From: Verrucomicrobiota bacterium
Lineage (GTDB): Bacteria; Verrucomicrobiota; Verrucomicrobiia; Limisphaerales; UBA9464
DNA: 64,000 nucleotides
Direction: 5' to 3'
NCBI GenBank assembly: GCA_017309115.1
Contig: JAFLEF010000019.1
Location: 56,751-120,750, forward strand
In this document: in pieces, positions 41,043 to 49,810 of the stretch
Layout of the letters: every line of letters begins with the position of its first letter
Position numbering within the stretch: position 1 is the stretch's first letter
Program-made: the position numbers and the translations under genes
Notes under the pieces: model-generated
Database searches by the model: none
The model's input: the letters and a program-made list of their open reading frames with translations, nothing else
What the model was told of the DNA's origin: nothing

Positions 41043-42122
41043 TCACATCGTCAACCGCCGGAGCAAATATCCAAGCAGTCCGGTCATCGGTAGGGTGAGA
41101 AACCACGCCCACAGAATGCGTTCAATGACGCTCAGATTCAAGGCGCGGAACCGTTTAGCGGCGCCGACTCCCATGATGCTGGTGGTAATGGCGTGAGTGG
41201 TTGAGACAGGCATGCCCAGTCGCGCGGCCACCAACAACACGGTGGCCGCAGTGGTCTCCGCGGCGAACCCATTCACCGGTTGGAGTCGGACCATTTTGTG
41301 ACCCATGGTGCGAATGATTCGCCACCCACCGGCGGCGGTTCCCGCCGCCATGGTCAGCGCACAGATGACTTTGATCCAAGGGGCAATCACTTCGCCGCCC
41401 CCGGCTTTGGGAATCATCGGATGCCGCAGGAACTCGAGCCACGGGGGAATGTCCTTCAATTCTCCAGCACCGACCGAAGCCGCCAAGGCGAGGGCAATGA
41501 TGCCCATCGTTTTCTGAGCATCGTTGGAGCCGTGGGCGAATCCCATGTAGGCCGCGCTGGCGAGTTGCAGCTTTCCGAAGGTGGCGTTGACCCATTTGGG
41601 TTTCCAATGCCGCAGCAAGACGTACAGCAGCGTCATGAAAATAAAGCCGATGATCAGACCGGCGATGGGGGAAGTGATCATCGGCAAAATCACCTTGTAG
41701 AAAATGCCCTCGTTCTTGAACCACGGCCCGTCCTTGTGTCGGGCCCAGATCAGTGCGTGCCAATTGGTGTTCGCCGAGGCGAGCGTGGCGCCGCAAAGCC
41801 CTCCCACCAGGGCGTGACTGGAACTGCTGGGCAAACCGAACCACCAGGTGAGCAGGTTCCAGATGATCCCACCCAACAACGCGCAGATCAGTGTCGCGGA
41901 GTTCACAAAAGTGGCGTCCACCAAGCCGGCGGAAATCGTCTTCGCAACCGCATCCCCAACCAGGGCGCCCACAAGGTTGGTTCCGGCCGCCAGCAGGATG
42001 GCCTGACGCGGGGTCAGAACCTTCGTGGAAACAACCGTGGCAATCGAATTGGCCGTGTCGTGGAATCCATTGATGTACTCAAAGATTAGAGCCACCACGA
42101 TGACGGAAAGGAGGAGCGTCAT
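41043..42122 (-). CDS. Low-affinity inorganic phosphate transporter (PiT family)
   Basis: This protein has 359 residues with about ten hydrophobic helices. Both PiT signatures are present: GFHDTANSIATVVSTKVLTP in the N-terminal half and GFAHGSNDAQKTMGIIALA in the C-terminal half, plus TWWFGLPSSSSHALVGGL and PVSTTHAITTSIMG. The duplicated inverted-repeat architecture is that of Pit/PNaS transporters, which move phosphate with H+ or Na+, often as metal-phosphate complexes. The start follows 6 nt after the stop of the DUF47 gene, a known partner. It contains a hydrophilic loop of about 20 residues (RHKDGPWFKNEG) absent from the smallest members. Confidence 0.93.
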   Translation of the reverse strand: MTLLLSVIVVALIFEYINGFHDTANSIATVVSTKVLTPRQAILLAAGTNLVGALVGDAVAKTISAGLVDATFVNSATLICALLGGIIWNLLTWWFGLPSSSSHALVGGLCGATLASANTNWHALIWARHKDGPWFKNEGIFYKVILPMITSPIAGLIIGFIFMTLLYVLLRHWKPKWVNATFGKLQLASAAYMGFAHGSNDAQKTMGIIALALAASVGAGELKDIPPWLEFLRHPMIPKAGGGEVIAPWIKVICALTMAAGTAAGGWRIIRTMGHKMVRLQPVNGFAAETTAATVLLVAARLGMPVSTTHAITTSIMGVGAAKRFRALNLSVIERILWAWFLTLPMTGLLGYLLRRLTM

Positions 42123-42128
42123 CGGGCG

Positions 42129-42761
42129 TCAGGAGTTCTTGAGAACGATATAGAACACCACGTTTCCAGCGTCCCGGCAGCGGTCGATGACCTTTTCGAG
42201 AAGATCGTAGAGATCCTTGAGGGCGATAACGGTGACCGGATCCAACTTGCCGGCATAAAGGGAACGCAACAGTTCCACCATCAACTTGTCGGCTTCGCCC
42301 TCGAGGTGCTGCAGACGCTGATTTTGTTCCTTCATCGATTCCAGGCCCGGGTTTGACCGCAGCCCGCGGGTCATTCGCAGCACCGTTTCCGTGGCTTGCT
42401 CCAGCAGATAGGTCTGTCGGGAAAAGTCCACTGTGGTGAACCGCTCGGGGCTCAACAGCAATCGCTCGCAAAACTTTTCCAGGGTCTTGGGAATCTTGTA
42501 GAGGGCGATGCTCAGCGCCTCGATGTCCTCGCGCTCCAGCGGCGTCACAAAGGTCTGCGTCAGCGCTTCCCGAATCTCCTCGGTAATCCGTTTGTCCTTC
42601 TTCCGCAGCAGCGCGAATTCGTCCAGAGGGGCGACGACCCGCCCCGGATTGGACAAGGTGTTTTTCAGGAGATCCACGGCCTCCCGGGCTTCGGAAGCCG
42701 ATTGTTCCAGGAGGTCGAAAAAGAGTTCATTTCGGCCAAAGACCTTCTGCAATGAGAACAT
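42129..42761 (-). CDS. DUF47/PhoU-like phosphate transport accessory protein
   Basis: This protein has 210 residues from the ATG at 42761 (MFSLQKVFGRNELFFDLLEQ). All-helical PhoU-like pattern: ASEAREAVDLLKNTL, RKKDKRITEEIREALTQTFVTPLEREDIEALSIALYKI and the C-terminal VIALKDLYDLLEKVIDRCRDAGNVV. This is the DUF47 (Pit-accessory) family, which is nearly always encoded just before a Pit gene and is thought to modulate its activity, binding metal. The gene pair is separated by 6 nt. The E-x3-D motifs of PhoU are partly kept. The family's mechanism is not well understood. Confidence 0.92.
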   Translation of the reverse strand: MFSLQKVFGRNELFFDLLEQSASEAREAVDLLKNTLSNPGRVVAPLDEFALLRKKDKRITEEIREALTQTFVTPLEREDIEALSIALYKIPKTLEKFCERLLLSPERFTTVDFSRQTYLLEQATETVLRMTRGLRSNPGLESMKEQNQRLQHLEGEADKLMVELLRSLYAGKLDPVTVIALKDLYDLLEKVIDRCRDAGNVVFYIVLKNS

Positions 42762-42861
42762 GGAGTGACCGTATCGAAAGTGTCGCGGCTTTGGCGCGAA
42801 AAATGTTTGCGACCGCGGGGTTGTCTCCCCAGGCGTAAATCGGACACGTTCCCTCCAGCCC

Positions 42862-43851
42862 ATGAACCTGCTCGTGGTTTCCGACATTCACTACGCTTCG
42901 GCGGGGGAACAGGCTCGCCGAGGGCATGAGGCTCGGGCGATCGGAAATCCTCTCCTAAGGGGTGCTGCCCGAGCGTGGCGCCGTTGGGTCTGGCTGAACG
43001 ATCCGCTGGCGCACAATCATCGGATTCACCACATCGTGGCCGCCAATCCCCGGCCAGACTGGGTGGTGGCCAACGGCGATTTTTCTCTCGATACCGGGTT
43101 TGTGGGGGTGAGCGATGACGCGGCTTTTGCCAGTGCAGAAGAGGCGCTTCGAATCCTGCGAACGGCTTACGGTTCCCGTCTCCGGACCACCCTCGGAGAT
43201 CATGAGCTCGGCAAGAAGAGCCTGTTTGGCGGAGCGGGTGGTCTGCGCTTGGCCAGTTGGGAACGGTCCCTTCACGGGCTTCAGATCCCTCCCTCGTGGT
43301 ACCAGGAATTCGGACCGTGGATCCTGATCGGAGCGGCGTCCACGCCGCTGGCCTTGCCGGTGTTTCAGGATGACGCACGGCCGGAGGAACTGGCGGACTG
43401 GAAGGCGATCGCCACCGGTCTGCGCCGCCAGATTCGGGAGCTCTTCGCCGCTGTTCGGCCGGATCAACGAATCGTGTTCTTCGTTCACGATCCGTCCGCT
43501 CTGCCGTTTTTGGCCCGCGAACCGGAGGTTCAGCGGCGCCTTCCACAGATCGCGGCCACGGTGGTGGGGCACTTGCACACGAATTCGATCTTCCGCCTCG
43601 GCAGCGCCCTGGCGGGATTCCCCACTCTCCGGTTCTGCGGTCACACGTTTCGCCGTTACTCCAGCGCCCTGGGGGAAGCCCGCTGGTGGCGGGAGTTTCG
43701 GACGGTGCTCTGCCCTTCGCCGACGGGAATCGAATTGCTGAAGGATGGTGGATGGCTCCAGTTGGAACTGTCCGAGGATGGCTCGGGAAGTCTGCGCCTC
43801 CAGCGGCATCGATTGCCGTGGCAGTTGAAGACCGATCCGACCTCGGCCTGA
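42862..43851 (+). CDS. Metallophosphoesterase family protein
   Basis: This protein has 329 residues. Calcineurin-like motifs in order: VVSDIHY (D-x-H), NGDFSLD (GD), GDHELGK (GDHE in place of GNHD), FFVHDPS and the final VVGHLHTNS (GHxH). These ligate a dinuclear metal centre and hydrolyse phosphomono- or diesters. There is no signal peptide or membrane helix, so it is likely cytoplasmic. It is divergent from the DUF47-pit pair across 100 nt and 134 nt ahead of a cyclic-nucleotide-binding gene. A phosphodiesterase next to a cNMP-binding protein is suggestive of nucleotide signalling, but the substrate is not predictable. Confidence 0.85.
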   Translation: MNLLVVSDIHYASAGEQARRGHEARAIGNPLLRGAARAWRRWVWLNDPLAHNHRIHHIVAANPRPDWVVANGDFSLDTGFVGVSDDAAFASAEEALRILRTAYGSRLRTTLGDHELGKKSLFGGAGGLRLASWERSLHGLQIPPSWYQEFGPWILIGAASTPLALPVFQDDARPEELADWKAIATGLRRQIRELFAAVRPDQRIVFFVHDPSALPFLAREPEVQRRLPQIAATVVGHLHTNSIFRLGSALAGFPTLRFCGHTFRRYSSALGEARWWREFRTVLCPSPTGIELLKDGGWLQLELSEDGSGSLRLQRHRLPWQLKTDPTSA

Positions 43852-43985
43852 CGTCGCGTCGGAAGGACCCGGGAATGTGAGGTTCCGAAGATTGTTTCCA
43901 AGTTTTCCACTACCTCTTTCGTTCCATAGGCGAATCGGTCGTTGTCGGGCTCACTCCTAGAACTACCCCGTTCCGGCCGCCGCTT

Positions 43986-44372
43986 ATGAGGACTTTTACC
44001 GAAGTTTCGATGCGTTCCGAACCTGCCGTCTTGGCGTTCGAACCGGGTGATGTGATCTTTCACGAGGGGGAGGCTAGTGATGAGGTGTTTCTGGTGGCGG
44101 AGGGAGCGGTGGAGTTACTGGAGGCGGAAACGGCCGTTCGGCAGGCGGGACCGGGAGACATCGTAGGGGAGAGCGCGCTGGCGGATCGGGCTCCCCGGAC
44201 TTTCACGGCCGTGGCGTGTACCACCTGCCGTTTGGTCGCCATCGACCAGGAACGCTTCAATTCCCTGGTTCGTCATTCGCCCCAGTTTGCCCGTCACTTG
44301 ATGCAGTTGCTGGGAAATCAGTTGGCCCAACTCAGTCCGGCGTGGAATCAGGTGGCCCTGCGCGCCCTTTGA
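43986..44372 (+). CDS. Stand-alone cyclic-nucleotide-binding domain protein
   Basis: This protein has 128 residues consisting only of a cNMP-binding beta-barrel: FEPGDVIFHEGEASDEVFLVAEGAVEL, GPGDIVGESALADRAPRTFTAVA (the phosphate-binding-cassette-like GExAL...PR-T/A motif), then the C-helix RHSPQFARHLMQLLGNQL. The cassette has GESALADRAPRTFTA, resembling eukaryotic PKA-R and bacterial CRP cassettes with Arg present. There is no helix-turn-helix and no membrane segment, so it is not a CRP-type regulator; it may act through protein partners. It follows the phosphoesterase gene and precedes the cyclophilin gene on the same strand. Confidence 0.82.
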   Translation: MRTFTEVSMRSEPAVLAFEPGDVIFHEGEASDEVFLVAEGAVELLEAETAVRQAGPGDIVGESALADRAPRTFTAVACTTCRLVAIDQERFNSLVRHSPQFARHLMQLLGNQLAQLSPAWNQVALRAL

Positions 44373-44457
44373 AGTGACTTCAGAGCCAATTAAAGGCGAC
44401 CGTCACTAGTGCTTCCGTCCCTTGATCCCGAGGGGCGACGTTGTCAGGATTGCGGCA

Positions 44458-45333
44458 ATGAAACGCTGGACCCTTTGGCTGGGGATTCTCTTGTTGATCG
44501 GGCTGAACACGCGGGCAGGTACGTTGGTGGAGTTTCGCACGGCCTTCGGTTCGGTGGTGGTGGAGCTGTTGGATGAGGAAAAGCCAGTGACGGTGCAGAA
44601 CTTCCTGCGGTACATCCGGCAGGACCGGTGGAAGGACATGTTTTCCCATCGACTGGTCCCTGGGTTCATTCTTCAGGGTGGTGGGTTTGCGGTAACCAAT
44701 CGGAACACGGAGACGGTGGGATTCACAGAAGTTCCCGACTTCGGTCCGATCACCAACGAGTTCAACGTGGGTCCGAAACGGAGCAACGTGTATGGCACCA
44801 TAGCCATGGCCAAACTAGGGGGTAATCCGAACTCGGCGTCGTCGGAGTGGTTCTTCAACCTGGCGAACAACTCAGCCAATCTGGACAATCAAAATGGTGG
44901 TTTCACGGTATTTGGCCGGGTGATTGCCGGGACCAACGTGCTCAACGTCTTCAACACGTTCACGTACTCGGGGAACCAAACGACGAACCGGTTGTACAAC
45001 CTCCTCAACACCGGATTCCCGTTCGACTCCAATCCCAACCCTCCCGCCTTTCCGTCGCTCAACCGGTTGACCGCGTTCGCTCAAGTTTACACCAATCTTA
45101 TGTTCCTCACCGTTCAGGAACTGCAAGTGGCGGCGGCCCCCTTGCCCGACGGTCGTCCGGGTCTGACGTGGAAAAGCATTCCCGGGATGACCAATCAGGT
45201 GCAGGGAGCAAGTCGATTGGTGAATCCCGACTGGCAGGTCCTGACCAACCTAGTACCGGTGGGGGAGACCGCCTCGTTCACCGAAAGCAATCCCAATGGG
45301 GATCGCTACTACCGGGTGAAAATTGTTCAGTGA
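44458..45333 (+). CDS. Secreted cyclophilin-type peptidyl-prolyl isomerase with C-terminal module
   Basis: This protein has 291 residues from the ATG at 44458 with a signal peptide (LWLGILLLIGLNTRAG). The cyclophilin domain covers about 22-200: EFRTAFGSVVVELLDEEKPVTVQNFL, MFSHRLVPGFILQGGGF, GTIAMAKLGGNPNSASSEWFFNLANN and FTVFGRVIAG. It has the R-F/Q-G-G-x signature with HR-x-P-x-F-I-L-QGGG intact, so it should be catalytically active on Xaa-Pro bonds. About 70 extra residues follow (LTWKSIPGMTNQ to RYYRVKIVQ), a module also found at the ends of the big secreted repeat proteins here. It probably folds or matures exported proteins in the periplasm. Confidence 0.9.
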   Translation: MKRWTLWLGILLLIGLNTRAGTLVEFRTAFGSVVVELLDEEKPVTVQNFLRYIRQDRWKDMFSHRLVPGFILQGGGFAVTNRNTETVGFTEVPDFGPITNEFNVGPKRSNVYGTIAMAKLGGNPNSASSEWFFNLANNSANLDNQNGGFTVFGRVIAGTNVLNVFNTFTYSGNQTTNRLYNLLNTGFPFDSNPNPPAFPSLNRLTAFAQVYTNLMFLTVQELQVAAAPLPDGRPGLTWKSIPGMTNQVQGASRLVNPDWQVLTNLVPVGETASFTESNPNGDRYYRVKIVQ

Positions 45334-45404
45334 TACTGGCGCGCTCCGCCTTGGTGCAGTCGCTGGCGCGATTCAGACCAGCGGAGAAACGACCCAAACG
45401 CGAG

Positions 45405-46064
45405 CTACGAGAGGATGTAAAGCGTCGTGGCGATGACGTGGCAGGCACTGCCAGCCAGGACGAACAAATGCCAGATGGCATGGCTGTACCGCAGTTGGCG
45501 CCAGACGAAAAAGACCACGCCTAGCGAGTAGCAAACCCCGCCGGCCACCAACCACAACAGGCCGGCGGTAGGCAAGCTACGGACCATCGGACCAAAGGCG
45601 ATCACCACCAGCCAACCCATGAGCAGATACAACGCCGTGGACCACCAGGCTCCGTGGTTGGAGCGCATGAAGGATTTGAGGAGGATTCCGGCCAGAGCGA
45701 GGAACCAGACGATGCCCAGTAGTGTCCAGCCCCACGGCCCTCTCAGCGACACCAGAGTCAACGGGGTGTAGGAACCGGCGATCAGCAGGTAAATGCAGGC
45801 GTGATCGACAATCTGCAGCACCGACTTCACCCGGTGATTGGAGAAGGCGTGGTAGAAGGTGGAGGAGGCGTACAGCAGGACGAGAGTGGCCCCGAAGATC
45901 CCGCCAGCCACCATGCGGATGGGCTCGCCCCAGGAAACGGCGAGCATGATGCCCAAGGCGACCACCGACAGCACCGCGCCGATGCCGTGAGTGATCATGC
46001 TGGCCCGCTCCTCTGCAACGGACTCGCAGAGAGGGGATCGGTGTGAATTCGAAATCCCAACCAT
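45405..46064 (-). CDS. Hemolysin III (YqfA/PAQR-like) membrane protein
   Basis: This protein has 219 residues from an ATG at 46064 (a longer start at 46121 is possible). Seven hydrophobic segments and the family's motifs are visible: EERASMITHGIGAVLSVVAL, LYASSTFYHAF, VLQIVDHACIYLLIAGSYTPLTL and the C-terminal SHAIWHLFVLAGSACHVIAT. The conserved S-x3-H, D-H and H-x3-H residues form the predicted metal site shared with progestin/adipoQ receptors. Bacterial members are linked to membrane homeostasis, not to proven haemolysis. It is on the strand opposite to the cyclophilin gene and 71 nt from it. Confidence 0.88.
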   Translation of the reverse strand: MVGISNSHRSPLCESVAEERASMITHGIGAVLSVVALGIMLAVSWGEPIRMVAGGIFGATLVLLYASSTFYHAFSNHRVKSVLQIVDHACIYLLIAGSYTPLTLVSLRGPWGWTLLGIVWFLALAGILLKSFMRSNHGAWWSTALYLLMGWLVVIAFGPMVRSLPTAGLLWLVAGGVCYSLGVVFFVWRQLRYSHAIWHLFVLAGSACHVIATTLYILS

Positions 46065-46325
46065 CGGGGCGGACAATGCAGAAACTGGCGTCCTTTGTCG
46101 ATGGAGCATCCTGGCGTGCATTCGGACCGGCGCTTGCCTTCAACTCCTCACTCGTCTCCGTAGCCGCCGACTGCAAAAGGCTTCAGAAAATCCCGAGCGA
46201 GTCGTATGCAGACCCACCCCCCTTCAATACCGGAGTCTCGACGCCGAGTGAGGCCGAGTGACGCCTCCGGGAATCTGCGTTGACACTTTATTTGGAACGG
46301 TTTCGTTGGTTCCGATAGGGAACCG

Positions 46326-47054
46326 ATGGATACGCACCCACATGCCCAAACAAGGAGGCGGCGAATCAGGGTGACTGCTCTTCTCACTGTCGTGGTGGTG
46401 GGCCTCTCTATTATCCCCAGTTTTTGGAAGGTGATCAGCGGGCCGCCGGATCCGGTCTATTCCGGGCATCCGGTTAGTTGGTGGTTCCGACAATTGAGTT
46501 CAGGAACAAACGGTGAGCCACCCCTAGGCACTGGATTTGCGGTCGCCTATGAGGCGTTCGCCCGGATGGACTCCGATGCCGTACCTTATCTGACTCGGCA
46601 ACTCGCCTCTGATCCGTCCGGAACTCGGACTAGGGCCATTGATTTTCTGAGGAGGTATCCAAGGCTCAGGCCGCTGATCAGTCATCTGAGTTATCCTCCG
46701 GAGGTTCGCGAATCTGCCACCTTGGCTTTGCGTCGGATGGGACCTCGTGCTGAATCAGCACTCCCTGTTTTGTTGGACGTGTGGGGACGCGACCAATTTG
46801 ATAACCGACTTGAGGCTCTTCTCACCATTACAGCGGTTTTGGGTGAGCAATTCCCCAAAAGATTCACCGAATCTCAATTTGAAGCATTCCAAGAGCGCCT
46901 ACTCGCTGAAGCGGTCCGTCGCGCGCAACGGCTAGGCTATGAAGTCGAGTCACCCATACCGCTGAAATCCGTTGTTCCTGAGAGCACGAAACCGGTCGGC
47001 CCTACCGTTCCTTTGCGTCCAGTCGCAGGCGGAGATCTCTCTGAACGGCCTTGA
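46326..47054 (+). CDS. Membrane-anchored HEAT-like protein of unknown function
   Basis: This protein has 242 residues. An Arg-rich cytoplasmic N-terminus (TRRRRIRV) precedes one membrane helix (TALLTVVVVGLSIIPSFWKV), so the rest is outside. The motif YSGHPVSWWFRQLSSG followed by helical HEAT-type repeats (FAVAYEAFARMDSDAVPYLTRQL, PEVRESATLALRRMGPRAESALPVLLDVW) is a layout I associate with many uncharacterised Verrucomicrobiota proteins. HEAT repeats usually bind other proteins. The C-terminus is Pro/Val-rich and short. A TTGACA lies at 46280-46285, 40 nt before the ATG, but without a clear -10. The function is unknown. Confidence 0.7.
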   Translation: MDTHPHAQTRRRRIRVTALLTVVVVGLSIIPSFWKVISGPPDPVYSGHPVSWWFRQLSSGTNGEPPLGTGFAVAYEAFARMDSDAVPYLTRQLASDPSGTRTRAIDFLRRYPRLRPLISHLSYPPEVRESATLALRRMGPRAESALPVLLDVWGRDQFDNRLEALLTITAVLGEQFPKRFTESQFEAFQERLLAEAVRRAQRLGYEVESPIPLKSVVPESTKPVGPTVPLRPVAGGDLSERP

Positions 47055-47261
47055 TTGCCTTTCGCCAGCGGCTTCGGTGAAAGCTGATCTTCATACTTCC
47101 CCGTCCGCTTCGCCCCTGAACATGGCGAAGAAAACGGACGAACCGACAGCTGTGTTCACGAAATGAGTTTCTGGCGAAAGGATTGGGGTAACGGAGATAG
47201 GGCAAGAGATCGGATCATTCGGCTTCCGCCGCGGCGGGGGAGGCGATCTGCTGGGGGCGGC

Positions 47262-49730
47262 ATGGTTGTCTTCCTCCGTTCCTTTCGCCGGAGTCCGCTG
47301 GGCTCAGTCCTCCTCCTGCTGCTCGCCGTCACTCGGTTGGCGGCGGCGGAGACGCCACTGATCACGCTGATGACGGATACCGCGGCGTTCGAAATCTCCA
47401 CCAAGGGATCGCTCCAGGCGGTGCGATTGACGGGGGCGTCGCGCAATCTGATTGCGCCCGGCCAGCTGTCACCGTGGTTGCAACTGCGGGTGGACGGGAA
47501 GTTCTGGAGTCCGGAGGCCGCACGGTGGGAGCCAGAACGGGAGACGTTGGATCTGCGGTATTACGCCGGACAGATGAGCGTGAAGCTTCGGGTCCAGGCG
47601 AAGTCAACCCATGTGGCAGCCGAGGTCCTGGAAGTCCGGTCGAGCAACCGGGTCGAATGTGTAGTGTGGGGTCCGTATCCCACGGTGATCGACGAGACTA
47701 TTGGAGAGATTGTCGGCGTGGTCCGGGATCGTGAGGCCGCCGTGGGAATCCAATCGCTCAACCCGAAAACGCTGGGTGGATTTCCGGTGAACGAGAATGA
47801 CATGGACGTCGAGTTCGGGGCGGACGACCGGGGATTCTACCCGGGGTTACCGGCGGAGTTGACCCGCGGTCAGGGATTCCGCGGAGATGTGGCTCGGGCA
47901 ATGCCCTTTGGCTCGGTTCTCCAAGCGTACTGCCGGGATCGTTCGGAAGCACGGATCCTTTCCAACTGGGGACACGAACGGTATCGGGTTCCGCCCTGGT
48001 CGGATGGCGGGGTCGTGGGCAGTCGGATCGCGTTGTTCGCCGTGCCCACGCCGGAGGCGCTGACCACGGTGGGCAAGATTGAAGTCGCGGAAGGGTTGCC
48101 CCATCCCCAACTCGATGGGGAATGGGCCAAGACGGCCCAGGGCGCCCGGTCGTCATATCTGATTGTGGACTTCTCGGAAGAAACGGTGGATCGGGCGATC
48201 GAGATGACCCGGAAGGCGGGATTGAAGTACTTGTACCACAGTTCTCCCTTCGCCACTTGGGGACACTTCAAACTCAAGCCGGCGCTGTTTCCGCGCGGCT
48301 GGGAGGGATTTCGCGCGTGCGTGGAGAAGGCGAGAAAGGTGGGGGTTCAACTCGGGTTCCATACGTTGTCGAACTTCATCACACCCGATGATCCCTACGT
48401 CGCGCCGACTCCGGATTCGCGCCTGGCGGTGATCGGGTCGGCCGACCTGAAGGCGGATCTGACGGCGGACACCACGGAGATCGAGGTGAGCGAGCCCTCC
48501 TATTTCCAAAAGGCCAGCGCCCTGAACACGGTGCGGATCGGTTCGGAGCTGATCCGCTTTAAGTCGGTTTCATCCGCGGCGCCGTGGAAGTTAGCAGGGT
48601 GTCAGCGGGGTGCTTGGGGAACGCAGGCGTCGGCGCATTCCGCGGGCGTGCCGGTCGCGCGCTTGCTGGACCACGACTACAAGGTGTTCCTGGCCGATGC
48701 GGATCTGTCGGTGGAGATCGCCCGGAACATTGCCCGATTCTGCAACGAGACCGGGGCGGGTCAGCTGTCCTTCGACGGTCTCGAAGGGAACTGGGCGAGC
48801 GGCTACGGGCAGTATGGCCGAACTCTGTTCACCGATGCGTGGTATCGGGCTCTGGATCCCGAGCGGCAGGGAACGGTGATCAACGACGCCAGCAATCCGG
48901 GCCACTACAACTGGCACATCAACACCCGGATGAACTGGGGCGAACCCTGGTACGCCGGATTTCGAGAGAGTCAGACGTTGTATCGCTTCAAGAATCAGGT
49001 GCTCTTTGAACGCAACTTTATGCCGTCGATGCTGGGGTGGTTTGCCCTGCGATCCGACACAAGTTTGGAGGACGCCGAGTGGCTGTTGGCCCGGGCGGCG
49101 GGCTTCAATGCGGGATTCGCCCTGGCGACGAGTCTGGCCAGCACGGCGCAGTTGGCGGCGGATCCGGATTCGGCCGACACGGCGCGTCAATATGGCGCTC
49201 TGAGTTCCATTCTGGCGACGATCCACCGCTGGGAGACGGCCCGCATGGCCGGGGCGTTTTCGCCGTCGGTGCGGGCGCGGTTGCGGGACAATTCCCGGGA
49301 GTTTCAGCTGGAGGAGGCCGGTCCGGGACGTTGGAAGCTGCGGGAAGCCTTTGTCGGCCGACCGGCGAGCACGAACGCGACTCCGGAATTGTCGTTCCTG
49401 AATCCGGCTGAGCCTCAACCACTGCAATGGCTGCTGCGGTCCACGTCCCGCGAATCGGGACCGGGCCCTCGAGTGAGTGTCAATGGGCGCGAGATCGTGA
49501 ACCTGGCGGCAACCTTCCTGTCCCCGGGCGGCGCGGTTCGCTATGCCGGAGGGACCGAGGCAGTGGTGTATGATTCCGCCTGGCGCGAAGTGGGACGAGT
49601 GCCAGTGGATCCGACGCGGGCCCGAGTGGGCCCGGGCGAGTCGAAGGTCGCTCTCTCCCCCGCAGTTTTGGGATCGGCTCCCTTCAAATGGGAGGTTCGA
49701 ACCCTGAGCCCAGTGGAGCTGATTCCCTGA
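47262..49730 (+). CDS. Large secreted protein resembling a glycoside hydrolase
   Basis: This protein has 822 residues from the ATG at 47262, with a signal peptide (SPLGSVLLLLLAVTRLAAA). Residues 28-270 look like a beta-sandwich (AFEISTKGSLQAVRLTGASRN, LDLRYYAGQMSVKLRVQAKS), and residues 290-600 like a (beta/alpha)8 barrel: SYLIVDFSEETVDRAIEMTRKAGLKYLYHSSPF, RACVEKARKVGVQLGFHTLSNF, CNETGAGQLSFDGLEGNW with an acidic pair that could be catalytic, and MPSMLGWFALRSDTSLEDAEWLLARAA. A C-terminal beta domain follows. This is the general plan of alpha-galactosidase-like and GH36/GH97-like enzymes, but I do not recognise the family. It stands alone, with no polysaccharide-uptake genes next to it. Confidence 0.65.
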   Translation: MVVFLRSFRRSPLGSVLLLLLAVTRLAAAETPLITLMTDTAAFEISTKGSLQAVRLTGASRNLIAPGQLSPWLQLRVDGKFWSPEAARWEPERETLDLRYYAGQMSVKLRVQAKSTHVAAEVLEVRSSNRVECVVWGPYPTVIDETIGEIVGVVRDREAAVGIQSLNPKTLGGFPVNENDMDVEFGADDRGFYPGLPAELTRGQGFRGDVARAMPFGSVLQAYCRDRSEARILSNWGHERYRVPPWSDGGVVGSRIALFAVPTPEALTTVGKIEVAEGLPHPQLDGEWAKTAQGARSSYLIVDFSEETVDRAIEMTRKAGLKYLYHSSPFATWGHFKLKPALFPRGWEGFRACVEKARKVGVQLGFHTLSNFITPDDPYVAPTPDSRLAVIGSADLKADLTADTTEIEVSEPSYFQKASALNTVRIGSELIRFKSVSSAAPWKLAGCQRGAWGTQASAHSAGVPVARLLDHDYKVFLADADLSVEIARNIARFCNETGAGQLSFDGLEGNWASGYGQYGRTLFTDAWYRALDPERQGTVINDASNPGHYNWHINTRMNWGEPWYAGFRESQTLYRFKNQVLFERNFMPSMLGWFALRSDTSLEDAEWLLARAAGFNAGFALATSLASTAQLAADPDSADTARQYGALSSILATIHRWETARMAGAFSPSVRARLRDNSREFQLEEAGPGRWKLREAFVGRPASTNATPELSFLNPAEPQPLQWLLRSTSRESGPGPRVSVNGREIVNLAATFLSPGGAVRYAGGTEAVVYDSAWREVGRVPVDPTRARVGPGESKVALSPAVLGSAPFKWEVRTLSPVELIP

Positions 49731-49810
49731 CTCGATCGCTTGGGTGGCCTTAGGCTTTTCCCTTCCCAGAAGTGGCGGAACCCCCAGTTCATCGGCATAG
49801 TCGCGAGGTC

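Noticed and set aside
46258-46285. An eighth copy of the element upstream of the HEAT-like gene (GTGACGCCTCCGGGAATCTGCG)
   Set aside because: The core CG is one base closer than in the seven good copies, the second box is poor, and the start codon is about 40 nt away.
46280-46285. TTGACA as a sigma-70 -35 box for the HEAT-like gene
   Set aside because: No -10 box at 16-18 nt spacing was found.
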